Positions 49,365-57,211 of a stretch of DNA of 64,000 bases are shown here, one piece after another. The DNA lies in assembly GCF_900108335.1 (NCBI RefSeq), contig NZ_FNVT01000019.1:186001-250000 (forward strand), in the 5' to 3' direction. The notes under the pieces were generated by a model. That model did not search any database. It was given only the letters and a program-made list of their open reading frames with translations, and was not told the DNA's origin. A program made the position numbers and the translations under genes. How positions within the stretch are numbered: the first letter of the stretch is position 1; every line of letters begins with the position of its first letter. The DNA is from Nonomuraea solani. GTDB taxonomy: Bacteria; Actinomycetota; Actinomycetes; Streptosporangiales; Streptosporangiaceae.

Positions 49365-50476
49365 GGCGACCTCCGAAGGGGGCGATTCGGGGCTAGATGG
49401 CCGATGCCGCGCGTGGTCGCGCCGCTCTCGACCAGGTCGGCGACGATGTCGCCGAAGACGGGGGCGAGCTTGAAGCCGTGGCCGCTGAACGCGGCCGCCA
49501 GCACGGTACGGCCCTGCCTGCCGAGCAGGCCGTGACCGTCGGGGGTGAAGGCGTCGGCGTAGGTGGCCACGCGCACCGGGTCGGGGCCCAGGCCCGGCAG
49601 GGTGGCGGCGACCGCCCGCGCGACCTGCTCCACGTACGCGACCGGGACGCTGCGGGTCAGCGCGTCGGGCGAGTCGATCTCCCGCCACGGGACGTGCAGG
49701 TTGACCTTGACGCCCGTGCCGTCCACCGACGGGAAGCAGGAGTAGGCGGGCTCGCCGACCCGGATGGCGATCGGGCACCGCTCCGGATCGAACAGGGCCT
49801 CGTCCCGGCGCGGGAACCAGGTCGAGGTGATGGCCTTGGCGACGATGGGCGCCTCGGGCAGCAGCGTCCGCGCCCACGGTCCCGGGGCCAGGACCGCGTG
49901 GGTGAACCGCTGCTCGCCGTCGCCGGTGACGACCGTGACGCCGGTGGCGTCCTGGCGTACCTCCGTCACCGGGGTGTAGCGGGCGATGCGGGCGCCCTTG
50001 CGCTCGGCCGCGGCCGCGGCGGCGACCACCGCGGGCTCGGGCCGCAGGTAGCCGGCGCCGGGGTCGGCCACCATGACCTCGCCCTCGCGCAGCGGATGCT
50101 CGGGCGCCCGGTCCTGCGCGGCCTTGCCGGTCAGGGTCTCGACGGGCAGGTCGTGGGCGCGGGCGGCGGCCAGCACCGCCTGGATCTTGGGGTGCTCGCG
50201 CGGGCCGACCGTGACGCCGCCCACGGGGGTGAACAGGCGGCGTCCCGCGGCTCGTTCCAGCTCCGACCACAGGTCGCGGACCTCGCGCAGCAGGGGTACG
50301 TACTCGGGGCCCTCCTTGTAGGCGGTGCGGAAGATCCGCGACTCGCCGCCCGCCGCGCCCCGGTCGTGGCCGGGCGCGTAGGCGTCGAAGCCGACGGCGG
50401 GGATACCGCGCTCGGCCAGCCGCCACAGGGCCATCGAGCCGACGGCGCCGGTGCCGACGACGGCGACAGAGGTCAT
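49361..50476 (-). CDS. sarcosine-oxidase-like FAD oxidase (MSOX/MTOX family)
   Basis: 371 residues from ATG 50476 (GAGGAGCGATCC). VAVVGTGAVGSMALWRLAERG binds FAD. HDRGAAGGESRIFRTAYKEG is the conserved segment of monomeric sarcosine / N-methyltryptophan oxidases, with its flavin His and Arg. FSGHGFKLAPVFGDI ends the fold. The Cys that carries flavin covalently in sarcosine oxidase is absent (VATYADAFTPDGHG instead of CxYTxTPD), so FAD is probably non-covalent. As the first gene of the operon it may oxidise the imported N-alkyl amino acid. Confidence 0.88.
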   Translation of the reverse strand: MTSVAVVGTGAVGSMALWRLAERGIPAVGFDAYAPGHDRGAAGGESRIFRTAYKEGPEYVPLLREVRDLWSELERAAGRRLFTPVGGVTVGPREHPKIQAVLAAARAHDLPVETLTGKAAQDRAPEHPLREGEVMVADPGAGYLRPEPAVVAAAAAAERKGARIARYTPVTEVRQDATGVTVVTGDGEQRFTHAVLAPGPWARTLLPEAPIVAKAITSTWFPRRDEALFDPERCPIAIRVGEPAYSCFPSVDGTGVKVNLHVPWREIDSPDALTRSVPVAYVEQVARAVAATLPGLGPDPVRVATYADAFTPDGHGLLGRQGRTVLAAAFSGHGFKLAPVFGDIVADLVESGATTRGIGHLAPNRPLRRSP

Positions 50477-50557
50477 GGATCGCTCCTCAAAAGGGCATGG
50501 CGGGATCACCGCGCGGCGTCGGGGCATGCCGGAGCCACGCGGGGCGTGAAAGGTGGT

Positions 50558-51292
50558 TCAGCTGTGGTCGGAGGAACCGCTCAGGTCGGTCTCGACGTAG
50601 AAGCGCTCGGAGCCGGGCGGGACGATCATTTCGAGGATCTCGGCGATCTCGCCGCGGCGGGTCCAGGTCTCGCGCGTCCAGCGGAAGACGGGCGCGCCCG
50701 CCTGGAGGCCGAACGCCTCCGCCTCGGCCCCGGTCAGGGTGTACGGCTCCACGTAGAGCCTGGCCCGGACCAGTTCGACCCCGCGGTCACGGAGGTAGGC
50801 GTGGGTGGTCAGGGGTTCTAAGGGCTGGTCGAGCAGGTCGGGCGCCAGCCGGAAGGGCAGCACGTGCAGCTCGGTGTTCATCACGTGGCCGTCCGGGCGC
50901 AGCTTGTGGCGCTCCATCTGGACGACCGCCTCCTCGTCCGGCAGGCCCGGCAGCCGCAGCCGCGCCGTGCTCGCCGGCAGCACCTGAGCCGAGACGACCA
51001 GGTGGTCTCCGTGCGTCTCCGGGCCCTGGATCAGCAGGCCGGTGAAGCGCAGGAGGTTGTGCTGGCCGATGGCCTGGGCGACGAAACTGCCGCGTTTGCG
51101 GAAGCGTACGATGAGCCCGGCGTCGGCGAGGTCGCGCAGAGCCCGCTGCACGGTGATGCGCGAGACCTCGAACTCCTGGCAGAGCTCGACCTCGGTGGGG
51201 ATCCGGGTGCCCGGGCCCCACTGGCCACTTCGGATACGTGCCTCCAGCGCCCTGCGGATCTGCACATGGAGCAAGTGGTCACGTTCTGACAT
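50558..51292 (-). CDS. GntR-family regulator, HutC/UTRA subfamily
   Basis: 244 residues. The winged helix (residues 6-75) reads HLLHVQIRRALEARIRSGQW, RIPTEVELCQEFEVSRITVQ and LADAGLIVRFRKRGSFVA. The UTRA ligand domain follows (VQMERHKLRPDGHVMNTELH, EPYTLTGAEAEAFGLQAG, RFYVETDLSG). It is 81 bases upstream of the oxidase-transporter operon in the same direction and divergent from an aminotransferase. An inverted repeat in the divergent gap is its likely site. The ligand is probably the transported amine. Confidence 0.9.
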   Translation of the reverse strand: MSERDHLLHVQIRRALEARIRSGQWGPGTRIPTEVELCQEFEVSRITVQRALRDLADAGLIVRFRKRGSFVAQAIGQHNLLRFTGLLIQGPETHGDHLVVSAQVLPASTARLRLPGLPDEEAVVQMERHKLRPDGHVMNTELHVLPFRLAPDLLDQPLEPLTTHAYLRDRGVELVRARLYVEPYTLTGAEAEAFGLQAGAPVFRWTRETWTRRGEIAEILEMIVPPGSERFYVETDLSGSSDHS

Positions 51293-51316
51293 GCCAAAAT
51301 ACTCGTTGGGGGGATT

Positions 51317-51346
51317 AGTTATGTCAATAGAGGATTACACATAACT
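51317..51346. promoter_or_regulatory. inverted repeat upstream of gntR/aminotransferase
   Basis: AGTTATGT (51317-51324) and ACATAACT (51339-51346) are perfect 8-bp arms separated by 14 bases, in an unusually AT-rich stretch. They lie 25 bases from the gntR start and 46 from the aminotransferase start. The likely operator of the UTRA-type GntR. Confidence 0.6.
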
Positions 51347-51391
51347 TAACGGCGTTCGTCCTGTGAGAGGCTGCTCTTCTAGGGTGGCCCC

Positions 51392-52411
51392 ATGGACATC
51401 GCCACGGCGGCCAAGCTCTGGGACGCCGCTCCGGGCTGGCTCAACACCGCCTCCTACGGCCTTCCGCCGCGCCCCGCCTTCGAAGAGCTGCAGGCCGTTC
51501 TGACCGAATGGCGGCACGGCAGCAGTGACTGGAAACCGTGGGACGCCTCCGTGGGACGCTCCCGCGCCGCCTTCGCCCGGCTCATCGGCGCGCCGGTCGC
51601 CGACGTGTCCGTCGGCGCCTCGCTGTCGCAGATCATGTCCACCGTGGCCACGGCCCTTCCGCCGCGCGGCAAGGTCGTCGTGCCGGAGATCGAGTTCACC
51701 AGCAACCTGTTCCCCTGGGCCGTGGCCGCCGACGTGCGGACGGTGCCCGCCGACCGGGTGGCCGAGGCCATCGACGGTGACACCGCCGCCGTGGCCTTCA
51801 GCCTGGTGCAGTCGGCCACGGGGTACGTCGCGCCGCTCCAGGACATCGTGGCCGCCGCCCGGGAGCACGGCGCGCTGGTGATCGCCGACGGGTCGCAGGC
51901 GTGCGGGTGGCTGCCGGTCGGCGTCGAGGGCGTGGACGTGCTGGCCTGTGCGGCGTACAAGTGGCTCATGGCGCCGCGCGGCGCCGCGTTCGGCTACCTG
52001 TCGCCGCGCGTGCGGGAGCGCATGCGCCCGCTGGCCGCCAACTGGTACGCCGGGGCCGACGAGGGCGGCTCCTACTACGGCCCGCCGCTGCGCCTGGCGG
52101 ACGACGCCCGCGCCTTCGACCTGTCGCCGGCCTGGTTCTGCTACGTCGGGGCCGCCCCCGCGCTCGAACTGCTCGGCGAGATCGGCGTCGAGCGGATCCG
52201 CGAGCACAATGTCGCCCTCGCCAACCGGTTCAGGGCCGGGCTCGGGCTGGAGCCCTCGGACACCGCGATCGTCTCCGTGGACGCGCCCGGCGAGCGCCTG
52301 GAGGCGGCCGGCATCCGGGCGGCCGTCCGGGCGGGCAGGGTGCGGGCCAGCTTCCACATCTACACCACCACCGACGACGTCGATCGGGCGCTCGACGTGC
52401 TGACGGGCTGA
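51392..52411 (+). CDS. class V aminotransferase (PLP enzyme)
   Basis: 339 residues. Fold-type I PLP enzyme with the Schiff-base Lys at 190 (LACAAYKWLMAPRGAAFGYL). The N-terminal GWLNTASYGLPPRPA, VSVGASLSQIMSTVA, the Asp of LVIADGSQACGW and a C-terminal HIYTTTDDVDRALDVL are family-typical. It resembles cysteine desulfurase/kynureninase-like and isopenicillin epimerase-type enzymes, but the reactive Cys of desulfurases is not seen. It is divergent from the UTRA-GntR gene and may belong to the same amine-use pathway. Confidence 0.85.
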   Translation: MDIATAAKLWDAAPGWLNTASYGLPPRPAFEELQAVLTEWRHGSSDWKPWDASVGRSRAAFARLIGAPVADVSVGASLSQIMSTVATALPPRGKVVVPEIEFTSNLFPWAVAADVRTVPADRVAEAIDGDTAAVAFSLVQSATGYVAPLQDIVAAAREHGALVIADGSQACGWLPVGVEGVDVLACAAYKWLMAPRGAAFGYLSPRVRERMRPLAANWYAGADEGGSYYGPPLRLADDARAFDLSPAWFCYVGAAPALELLGEIGVERIREHNVALANRFRAGLGLEPSDTAIVSVDAPGERLEAAGIRAAVRAGRVRASFHIYTTTDDVDRALDVLTG

Positions 52412-52412
52412 C

Positions 52413-52874
52413 TCACTCCCCGGCGGGATGCCCGAGGACCAGGACCAGGGCGTCCAGCAGCCGCTGCCAGTCGCCTTCGCGCAGGTCCCGCCGCAGGGGG
52501 GCGGCGACGGCGGCCAGGGCGGTGACGAGCGTGACGCGGACCGTGTCCTCGTCCTCGCCCAACTGGGCCGCCATGACACCGGCCTCCCGGCGGAAGCGGC
52601 GCCCGCGCGTGAACTCCAGCAGCGACGGCGACGGCGTGGCCGGCGGGCCGGGCAGGTCCGTGTCCTGGCCGGCGAGGGTGATCACCAGCCGGGTGCCGAG
52701 GGCGTCGGCCAGCCGGTCGAGGGCCGAGACGGTGGGGTTGCCACGGCCGTTCTCCAGGTTGGCGACGTACGGGACCGACAGGCCGGCGTCGGCGGCCACC
52801 GAGGCCGCGGTACGGCCCAGGGCGGCCCTCCTGCCGCGCAGCCGGCGGCCCAGGTCCAGAGGATCCACGCCCAT
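52413..52874 (-). CDS. XRE-family helix-turn-helix regulator
   Basis: 153 residues from ATG 52874. The HTH is at residues about 10-62 (LGRRLRGRRAALGRTAASVA, ADAGLSVPYVANLENGRGNP, SALDRLADALG). The C-terminal 90 residues (LVTALAAVAAPLRRDLREGD) are helical and probably form the oligomerisation or ligand part. A DNA region with GATAT repeats separates it from a truncated MFS gene on the other strand, which it may once have controlled. It ends one base after the aminotransferase stop. Confidence 0.85.
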   Translation of the reverse strand: MGVDPLDLGRRLRGRRAALGRTAASVAADAGLSVPYVANLENGRGNPTVSALDRLADALGTRLVITLAGQDTDLPGPPATPSPSLLEFTRGRRFRREAGVMAAQLGEDEDTVRVTLVTALAAVAAPLRRDLREGDWQRLLDALVLVLGHPAGE

Positions 52875-52937
52875 ATCTTGACAGAATATCTCACCACCGT
52901 TTCTATTTCCTCGGAATAGTCGACTCGGAGAGAGACG

Positions 52938-53346
52938 ATGTGGCAGGCGCTGCGTGTCCGTGATTTCCGGTATCTGTGGGTGGCGCGGGCGGTCGCCGGG
53001 CTCGGCATGAGCCTGCTCGTCGTCGCCATTCCCGCCCAGGTCTACGCGGTCACCGGGTCCGTCCTGGCCACCGGTGTCACGCTGGCCTTCGAGCATCTGC
53101 CGTCGCTGCTGCTGGGGCCGTACGCCGGAGTCCTGGCCGACCGGTGGGATCGCCGCCGCCTGATGATCGCCACCGATCTGGTGTACGCGGCCGCGATCTC
53201 CGTCGTGCTCTTCGCCCGTACCCCTGAGACGATCTGGCTCGTCTACCTGGCGGCGCTCGGCCAGGGCACGGCCACGGTTCTCTTCCGGCCGGCCGCCCAG
53301 GCCCACATCCCCGCCGTGGTCGGCATCGGCCCCATGCTCACCAGCG
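52938..53346 (+). pseudogene. truncated MFS transporter (N-terminal third only)
   Basis: Starts like a complete MFS efflux protein: MWQALRVRDFRYLWVARAVA, LLLGPYAGVLADRWDRRRLM and RPAAQAHIPAVVGIGPMLTSA. After about 135 residues, four helices, the homology ends abruptly at about 53346. The following sequence belongs to a gene on the other strand. About 270 residues are lost. The divergent XRE regulator at 52874 probably controlled it. Confidence 0.75.
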
Positions 53347-53535
53347 CGGGTCGCCGTGGTTGCGGTTGTCGCCGGCGGCCGGCGCGCCGACCGAGGCGGC
53401 CGCGTCGATCTGGACCGTCGAGAAGAAGGAACCGGGGGGCGGGGAGGCGGCCGCTGTCACGGGGACGGCCGTCATGGCCGTGATGAGCAGGGTGGCCAGC
53501 CCCGCGCCCAGGGATCGTCGCACGATCGGATACAT
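53338..53535 (-). pseudogene. truncated secreted protein (N-terminus only)
   Basis: 65 codons: a signal peptide (RRSLGAGLATLLITAMTAVP, AxA site VTAAAS) and 35 residues of the mature protein (FFSTVQIDAAASVG...). It then stops at a TGA in the sequence joined from the MFS gene. The true protein must have been much longer. Upstream lies GCAATCGATTTC, the LacI-type operator of this area, so it was probably a secreted sugar-degrading enzyme. That is inference. Confidence 0.6.
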
Positions 53536-53620
53536 AACTTCTCCTGGCGGTGCTGGCGGCTCCTGAGCGCGCGGCGGTCAGGAGTCCATGAGGGTGGGGG
53601 TGAAGAGAGAAGCGCCGTTA

Positions 53621-53632
53621 GCAATCGATTTC
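53621..53632. promoter_or_regulatory. LacI-type operator upstream of truncated secreted gene
   Basis: GCAATCGATTTC matches the GAAATCGATTTC consensus of this locus at 11 of 12 positions and lies 86 bases upstream of the truncated secreted-protein gene. No other gene fills the 293 bases between 53535 and the lacI start. Confidence 0.6.
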
Positions 53633-53828
53633 TGGCTCAACGTACAAGCGTCGACTGACAGCCGTCAAGACTCGATTCGTCAGGGTTTCCGTGATGGATT
53701 CACCAGCTAAAAGGCCATATTTCGAGAAATTCGGAAGTATGGGATAGTGATCTTGCTGGGAAACCGATTCCCCGCACAGAGGGATCCGGCGCTAGGGTAC
53801 GCCCTGTCGATGGTAGAAAGTTGGTGCG

Positions 53829-54803
53829 ATGACGACGATCTACGATGTAGCCCGTGAAGCGGGTGTCTCCGCGGCCACCGTGTCCCGGGTGCTCAACGGC
53901 GCCCGGACCGTCGATCCGGCCATGGTCGCCCGCGTGCTGACGGCCGTCCGCGAGCTGGGCTACCGGCCCAACGCGGTGGCCCGCAACCTGCGGCGCAGCC
54001 GTACAACGCTGTGGGCCGTGATCATCTCCGACATCGGTAACCCGTTCTTCACCGCCACGGTCCGCGGCATCGAGGACGTCGCCCAGCAGGCCGGCTACTC
54101 GGTCGTGCTGTGCAACAGCGACGAGAATCCGGCCAAGGAGGAGACCTACGTCGCGGCGGCGCTGAGCGAGCAGATGGCCGGGGTGATCATCGCCTCCGCG
54201 GGGAGCGTCAAGGCGGCCAAGACCCTGCTCGACTCGCCCATCCCGGTCGTCGCCATCGATCGCGAGCTGCCGCGCGGCGAGGTCGACACGGTCGTGGCCG
54301 ACAACGAGGCCGGCGCGCGCACGGCCACCCGGCACCTGGTCGAGGCGGGGTTCGAGCGGATCGCGTGCATCACGGGGCCCGAGGGCGTCAGCACCGCCGA
54401 CCTGCGACTGCGCGGCTACACGGAGGCGTTGCCCGGGGAGCCGGTCGTGCTGCGCACGGACTACCGCGAGCAGGGCGGTTACGACGCCATGGCGGCGCTG
54501 CTGTCCTCTCCCGAGCGTCCTGACGCGGTCTTCGTGGCCAACAACCTGATGACGGTGGGGGCGCTGCGGTGCCTGGCCGACCAGGGGGTGGAGGTGCCCA
54601 GGGAGATGGGGCTGGTCGGTTTCGACGAGATCCCCTGGGCCGACCTCGTCCGGCCGTCGCTCACGACGGTGGCGCAGCCGACGTACGAGCTGGGCCGCAT
54701 GGCCGCCCGCCTCCTGGTCGACCGCATCGCCACCCCGGCCGCCAAGGCGGCCACGGTGGTCCTGCCGGCCGAGCTGCGCCCCCGCCAGAGCAGCACCCGC
54801 TAG
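53829..54803 (+). CDS. LacI-family repressor (intact)
   Basis: 324 residues. The HTH is at residues 2-22 (TIYDVAREAGVSAATVSRVL), followed by the hinge (GYRPNAVARNLRRSRTTLWA). The periplasmic-binding-like ligand core contains AVIISDIGNPFFTATVRGIE, DAVFVANNLMTVGALRCL and FDEIPWADLVRPSLTTVAQP. It probably represses the sugar genes here through the GAAATCGATTTC sites. It is closely related in sequence to the broken LacI at 57.2-58.2 kb. Confidence 0.92.
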   Translation: MTTIYDVAREAGVSAATVSRVLNGARTVDPAMVARVLTAVRELGYRPNAVARNLRRSRTTLWAVIISDIGNPFFTATVRGIEDVAQQAGYSVVLCNSDENPAKEETYVAAALSEQMAGVIIASAGSVKAAKTLLDSPIPVVAIDRELPRGEVDTVVADNEAGARTATRHLVEAGFERIACITGPEGVSTADLRLRGYTEALPGEPVVLRTDYREQGGYDAMAALLSSPERPDAVFVANNLMTVGALRCLADQGVEVPREMGLVGFDEIPWADLVRPSLTTVAQPTYELGRMAARLLVDRIATPAAKAATVVLPAELRPRQSSTR

Positions 54804-54924
54804 ACCCGTTTTCGCACGTCACCATGACTTCCCTTCTCTTTCCCGCTCCGCCGCACTTCGGCAGGGTCCTTCTTGAAGGAGAGGTGGAGGCCGGTTCACG
54901 TGTGGCGACGCACCCCAAGTTTCG

Positions 54925-55014
54925 TCACAGCGCGTGCGCGATGTGGGCCGTCGAGCGGTAGAGGTGGTAGAGCCGTTCGTAGTCCTCCGCCGCATCCGGA
55001 TCGGGCTCCACGAT
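54925..55014 (-). pseudogene. C-terminal stub of an FGGY sugar kinase
   Basis: Thirty codons in the frame ending at the TGA 54925: IVEPDPDAAEDYERLYHLYR, then STAHIAHAL. This matches the C-terminal tail of FGGY carbohydrate kinases (xylulokinase/ribulokinase type: DP...YDRLYxxYR). The remaining roughly 450 residues are missing. The piece is joined directly, in a different frame, to the stub of a DUF2961 gene at about 55014. Confidence 0.55.
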
Positions 55015-55192
55015 TGTTGTCGGCCGTACGGTCGAAGCTGGAGAACTGCTTCGTCCGCACACCTACGGGCAGCTCGACCAGCCGGTAGACGTCCCAGCCG
55101 ACCGGCCCCTTCGCCTGCTCCTGTGCCTGCGCGGGCGCCGCCATCACCCCGGCCGCCAGGACGGCCGTCATCAGGACGGATCTAAGCCGCAT
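55015..55192 (-). pseudogene. N-terminal stub of a DUF2961 (GH172-like) secreted protein
   Basis: Start ATG 55192, overlapping the end of the isomerase frame by 11 bases. It has a signal peptide (RLRSVLMTAVLAAGVMAAPA, AQA) and about 35 mature residues: GWDVYRLVELPVGVRTKQFS and SFDRTADNN, the opening of DUF2961 proteins, which are secreted arabinan/fructan-type glycosidases. The homology stops at about 55015, where an FGGY-kinase tail begins in another frame. Confidence 0.65.
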
Positions 55193-56597
55193 CTCCGAAC
55201 CCTTCGAACGCGACGCCGAGCTGGTCGCACACCGCCCGCAGCTCCGCGACGTAGTCGCCGGGCACCGCGTGGATGTGGTTGGAGCCGAACCGGGAGAGGA
55301 ACTCGGTGGCCGAGACGTGCAGCCGGGTGAACGCGTGCGGCCACTCGAACGTGGACTGCCGGGCCATCGCCTCGTTGGTGGCGTCGTCGTACAGCTCGAA
55401 GTCGCCGCGCATGACGTGCATGCGGTAGGCGCCGTCGCGGCGGGTGAGCCGGGCGAACGTGGCGGCGCCGGGGGCGGCCAGGTGGTGCACGCTCGCGCCG
55501 CCGGCCGGGAAGAAGAACACCTCGGGGTAGAAGTGGGTCTTGGCCAGGTTCTCGGCGGGGTCGTCGGAGCGGGCGGCGTACCAGGTGGCGTGCTGGCCGG
55601 AGTTGGCCAGGTCCCAGACGTCCTTGTCGGCGTGGTAGTGCCGGACGTCGGCGAAGAGCACCGGGTCGCCGCTGAGCAGCTTGAGGATCTGCATGGTCAG
55701 CGCGCCGTCCATGTCGGCCTCGGTCGCGCAGACGTGCGTCTCCTTCGGGCCCTCCCAGTCGTAGGGGTCGTTGAGGAAGGACTCGGCGATGTCCATCGTG
55801 ACGAAGTGGGTGGTCAGCTCGGGCTGGCCCTTGATGCCGGAGAAGTCCAGGTTCCACTCGTCGATGAGCTCGCGCATCGCGTAGTACGTACGGATCTGCC
55901 GCTCCAGCAGCTCAGGCGTGAGCCGCTTGCCGTCGTAGTGCACGTTGCCCTTGGTCTCCAGCCAGACCCTGGCCTCGGTGACCCGGGTCTGGGAGGCGTG
56001 CTCGCTGCGGCGGACGATCTCCCACTGGTCGATCTCCTCGACGTCCACGCCGAACGTGCGCATCCACTGGTCGGTGTTGGCGACGGCGGTGTACATGCCC
56101 ATGGGCCGCCCGCCGATCCGGCCGAACGTGGAGCCGCGCAGCCCGCGGACGGCCTGGGCGGCCCGCACCTAGGTCAGCACCCGGCCCCTGACGGCGGGGT
56201 CCTCGATGTCGCCCCAGGCGCGCGAGTGCACCCGGCCGATCTGGTCGAGCCCGCCGCCGCCGGCCAGCATGCCGACCATGCCCGGCTGGGCGGGGTCGAT
56301 GTTGGCCATGAGCAGCAGCGGCCCCGGCGTCGCCTCGGCGGCCAGCATGGTGAAGTGCGGGAAGGCCCAGACCGCGTAGTTGAAGATCGTCAGGTCGGGC
56401 CGCCGATCGGCCAGCCAGCGGGCCTGCGAGGTGGCCAGCTCGTTGGTCCACACGATCTCCGGCGCCACGATGACCTCGTGGCCCTCCTTGCGCAGCGCCT
56501 CGGCCAGGGCCGTGGTGGCGTCGTCGATGTGGCCGACGAGGTCGCGGGCGACGAAGTCGCGCCCGTCAGAGATGCTCGACACTCCGATGCGTGCCAA
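55182..56597 (-). pseudogene. L-fucose/L-arabinose-isomerase family gene split by an in-frame TAG
   Basis: From TTG 56597 (GGAGGG, 8 bases spacing) the frame reads ARIGVSSISDGRDFVARDLV, ..., LVGHIDDATTALAEALRKEG to RGRVLT, then TAG (56169-56171), then, in the same frame, VRAAQAVRGLRGSTFGRIGG to the end at 55182. Together the 471 residues equal one isomerase of the FucI/AraA-like fold. The stop probably replaces Leu (TTG to TAG). MDIAESFLNDPYDWEGPKET and SNHIHAVPGDYVAEL with metal-type His/Asp/Glu residues lie in the second half. Unless the stop is read through, the gene is dead. Confidence 0.75.
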
Positions 56598-56620
56598 GGT
56601 TCGTTCCCTCCAAAAGTTGA

Positions 56621-56647
56621 GAAATCGATTGCCGAGAAATCGATTTC
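56621..56647. promoter_or_regulatory. tandem LacI-type operators of the isomerase operon
   Basis: GAAATCGATTGC (56621-56632) and the perfect palindrome GAAATCGATTTC (56636-56647) lie 15 bases apart, 24 bases upstream of the isomerase start. They have the central CG of LacI-family sites. Confidence 0.75.
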
Positions 56648-56853
56648 GCACCAAGCTGGATCTCACCTTCAGGACCGTCAATGGCGCTTCACGTCACAGA
56701 ATCGCAACGGTGAGGTCCCGGCCCGGGGACAGGTCGGCCGGGCGAGCCTGACAGCGGATCGTAACCATTGGTTACGTTGAGTAGTCGATGCGGGCGGCAA
56801 ACAATGCTTGCGGAACCCATTGGCCCCCTCCGCGATCAGAAAGGCAGTTCCGA

Positions 56854-57093
56854 ATGCACTTCTCCACCCGTCTCACCGCCGCCGCTCTAGCCGGGGCGTT
56901 CGCGCTGTCGGTGCTCGCCGCACCGGCGTCGGCGAACGTCGTCCCGGACAGCAGCACCGCGAGCGGCGGCGTGAACGTTTCCGACAACCTCAAGCTCCCG
57001 GTCTGCGTCCCCAACCCCAACGCCAACGTGCTCGGCGTGGCGGTTCCCATCGGGTCGGCGCAGTCCGCCACCTGCTCGGCGACCGCCCACTGA
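56854..57093 (+). CDS. small secreted protein with two cysteines
   Basis: 79 residues from ATG 56854 (AGAAAGG upstream). The signal peptide is residues 1 to about 28 (TRLTAAALAGAFALSVLAAP, ASA). The mature part is about 50 residues, rich in Asn/Val/Ser: VPDSSTASGGVNVSDNLKLP, VCVPNPNANVLGVAVPIG and SATCSATAH, with one possible disulfide. The size and Gly/Asn/Val content resemble chaplin- or rodlin-like surface proteins, but the diagnostic motifs are not there. Function unknown. Confidence 0.65.
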   Translation: MHFSTRLTAAALAGAFALSVLAAPASANVVPDSSTASGGVNVSDNLKLPVCVPNPNANVLGVAVPIGSAQSATCSATAH

Positions 57094-57143
57094 GGTGAGC
57101 CCCGGGGGCCTTTCTCCCTTTCCCACCGCCCCCGGGTGAATCA

Positions 57144-57192
57144 CCGTGGCGCGATGCCCGCTCCGGTCGCAACGGCGGGCGTCGCGCCACGG
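57144..57192. terminator. 18-bp stem between the small secreted gene and the lacI pseudogene
   Basis: Bases 57144-57161 pair with 57175-57192 (18 bp, one G-T) around a 13-base loop. It lies 51 bases after the small secreted gene and 20 bases after the last LacI-homologous codon (57212) on the other strand, so it probably terminated both. A second inverted repeat, CCCGGGGGC/GCCCCCGGG, lies at about 57100-57136. Confidence 0.7.
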
Positions 57193-57211
57193 CCCATGTG
57201 GCTCCCGGCCC

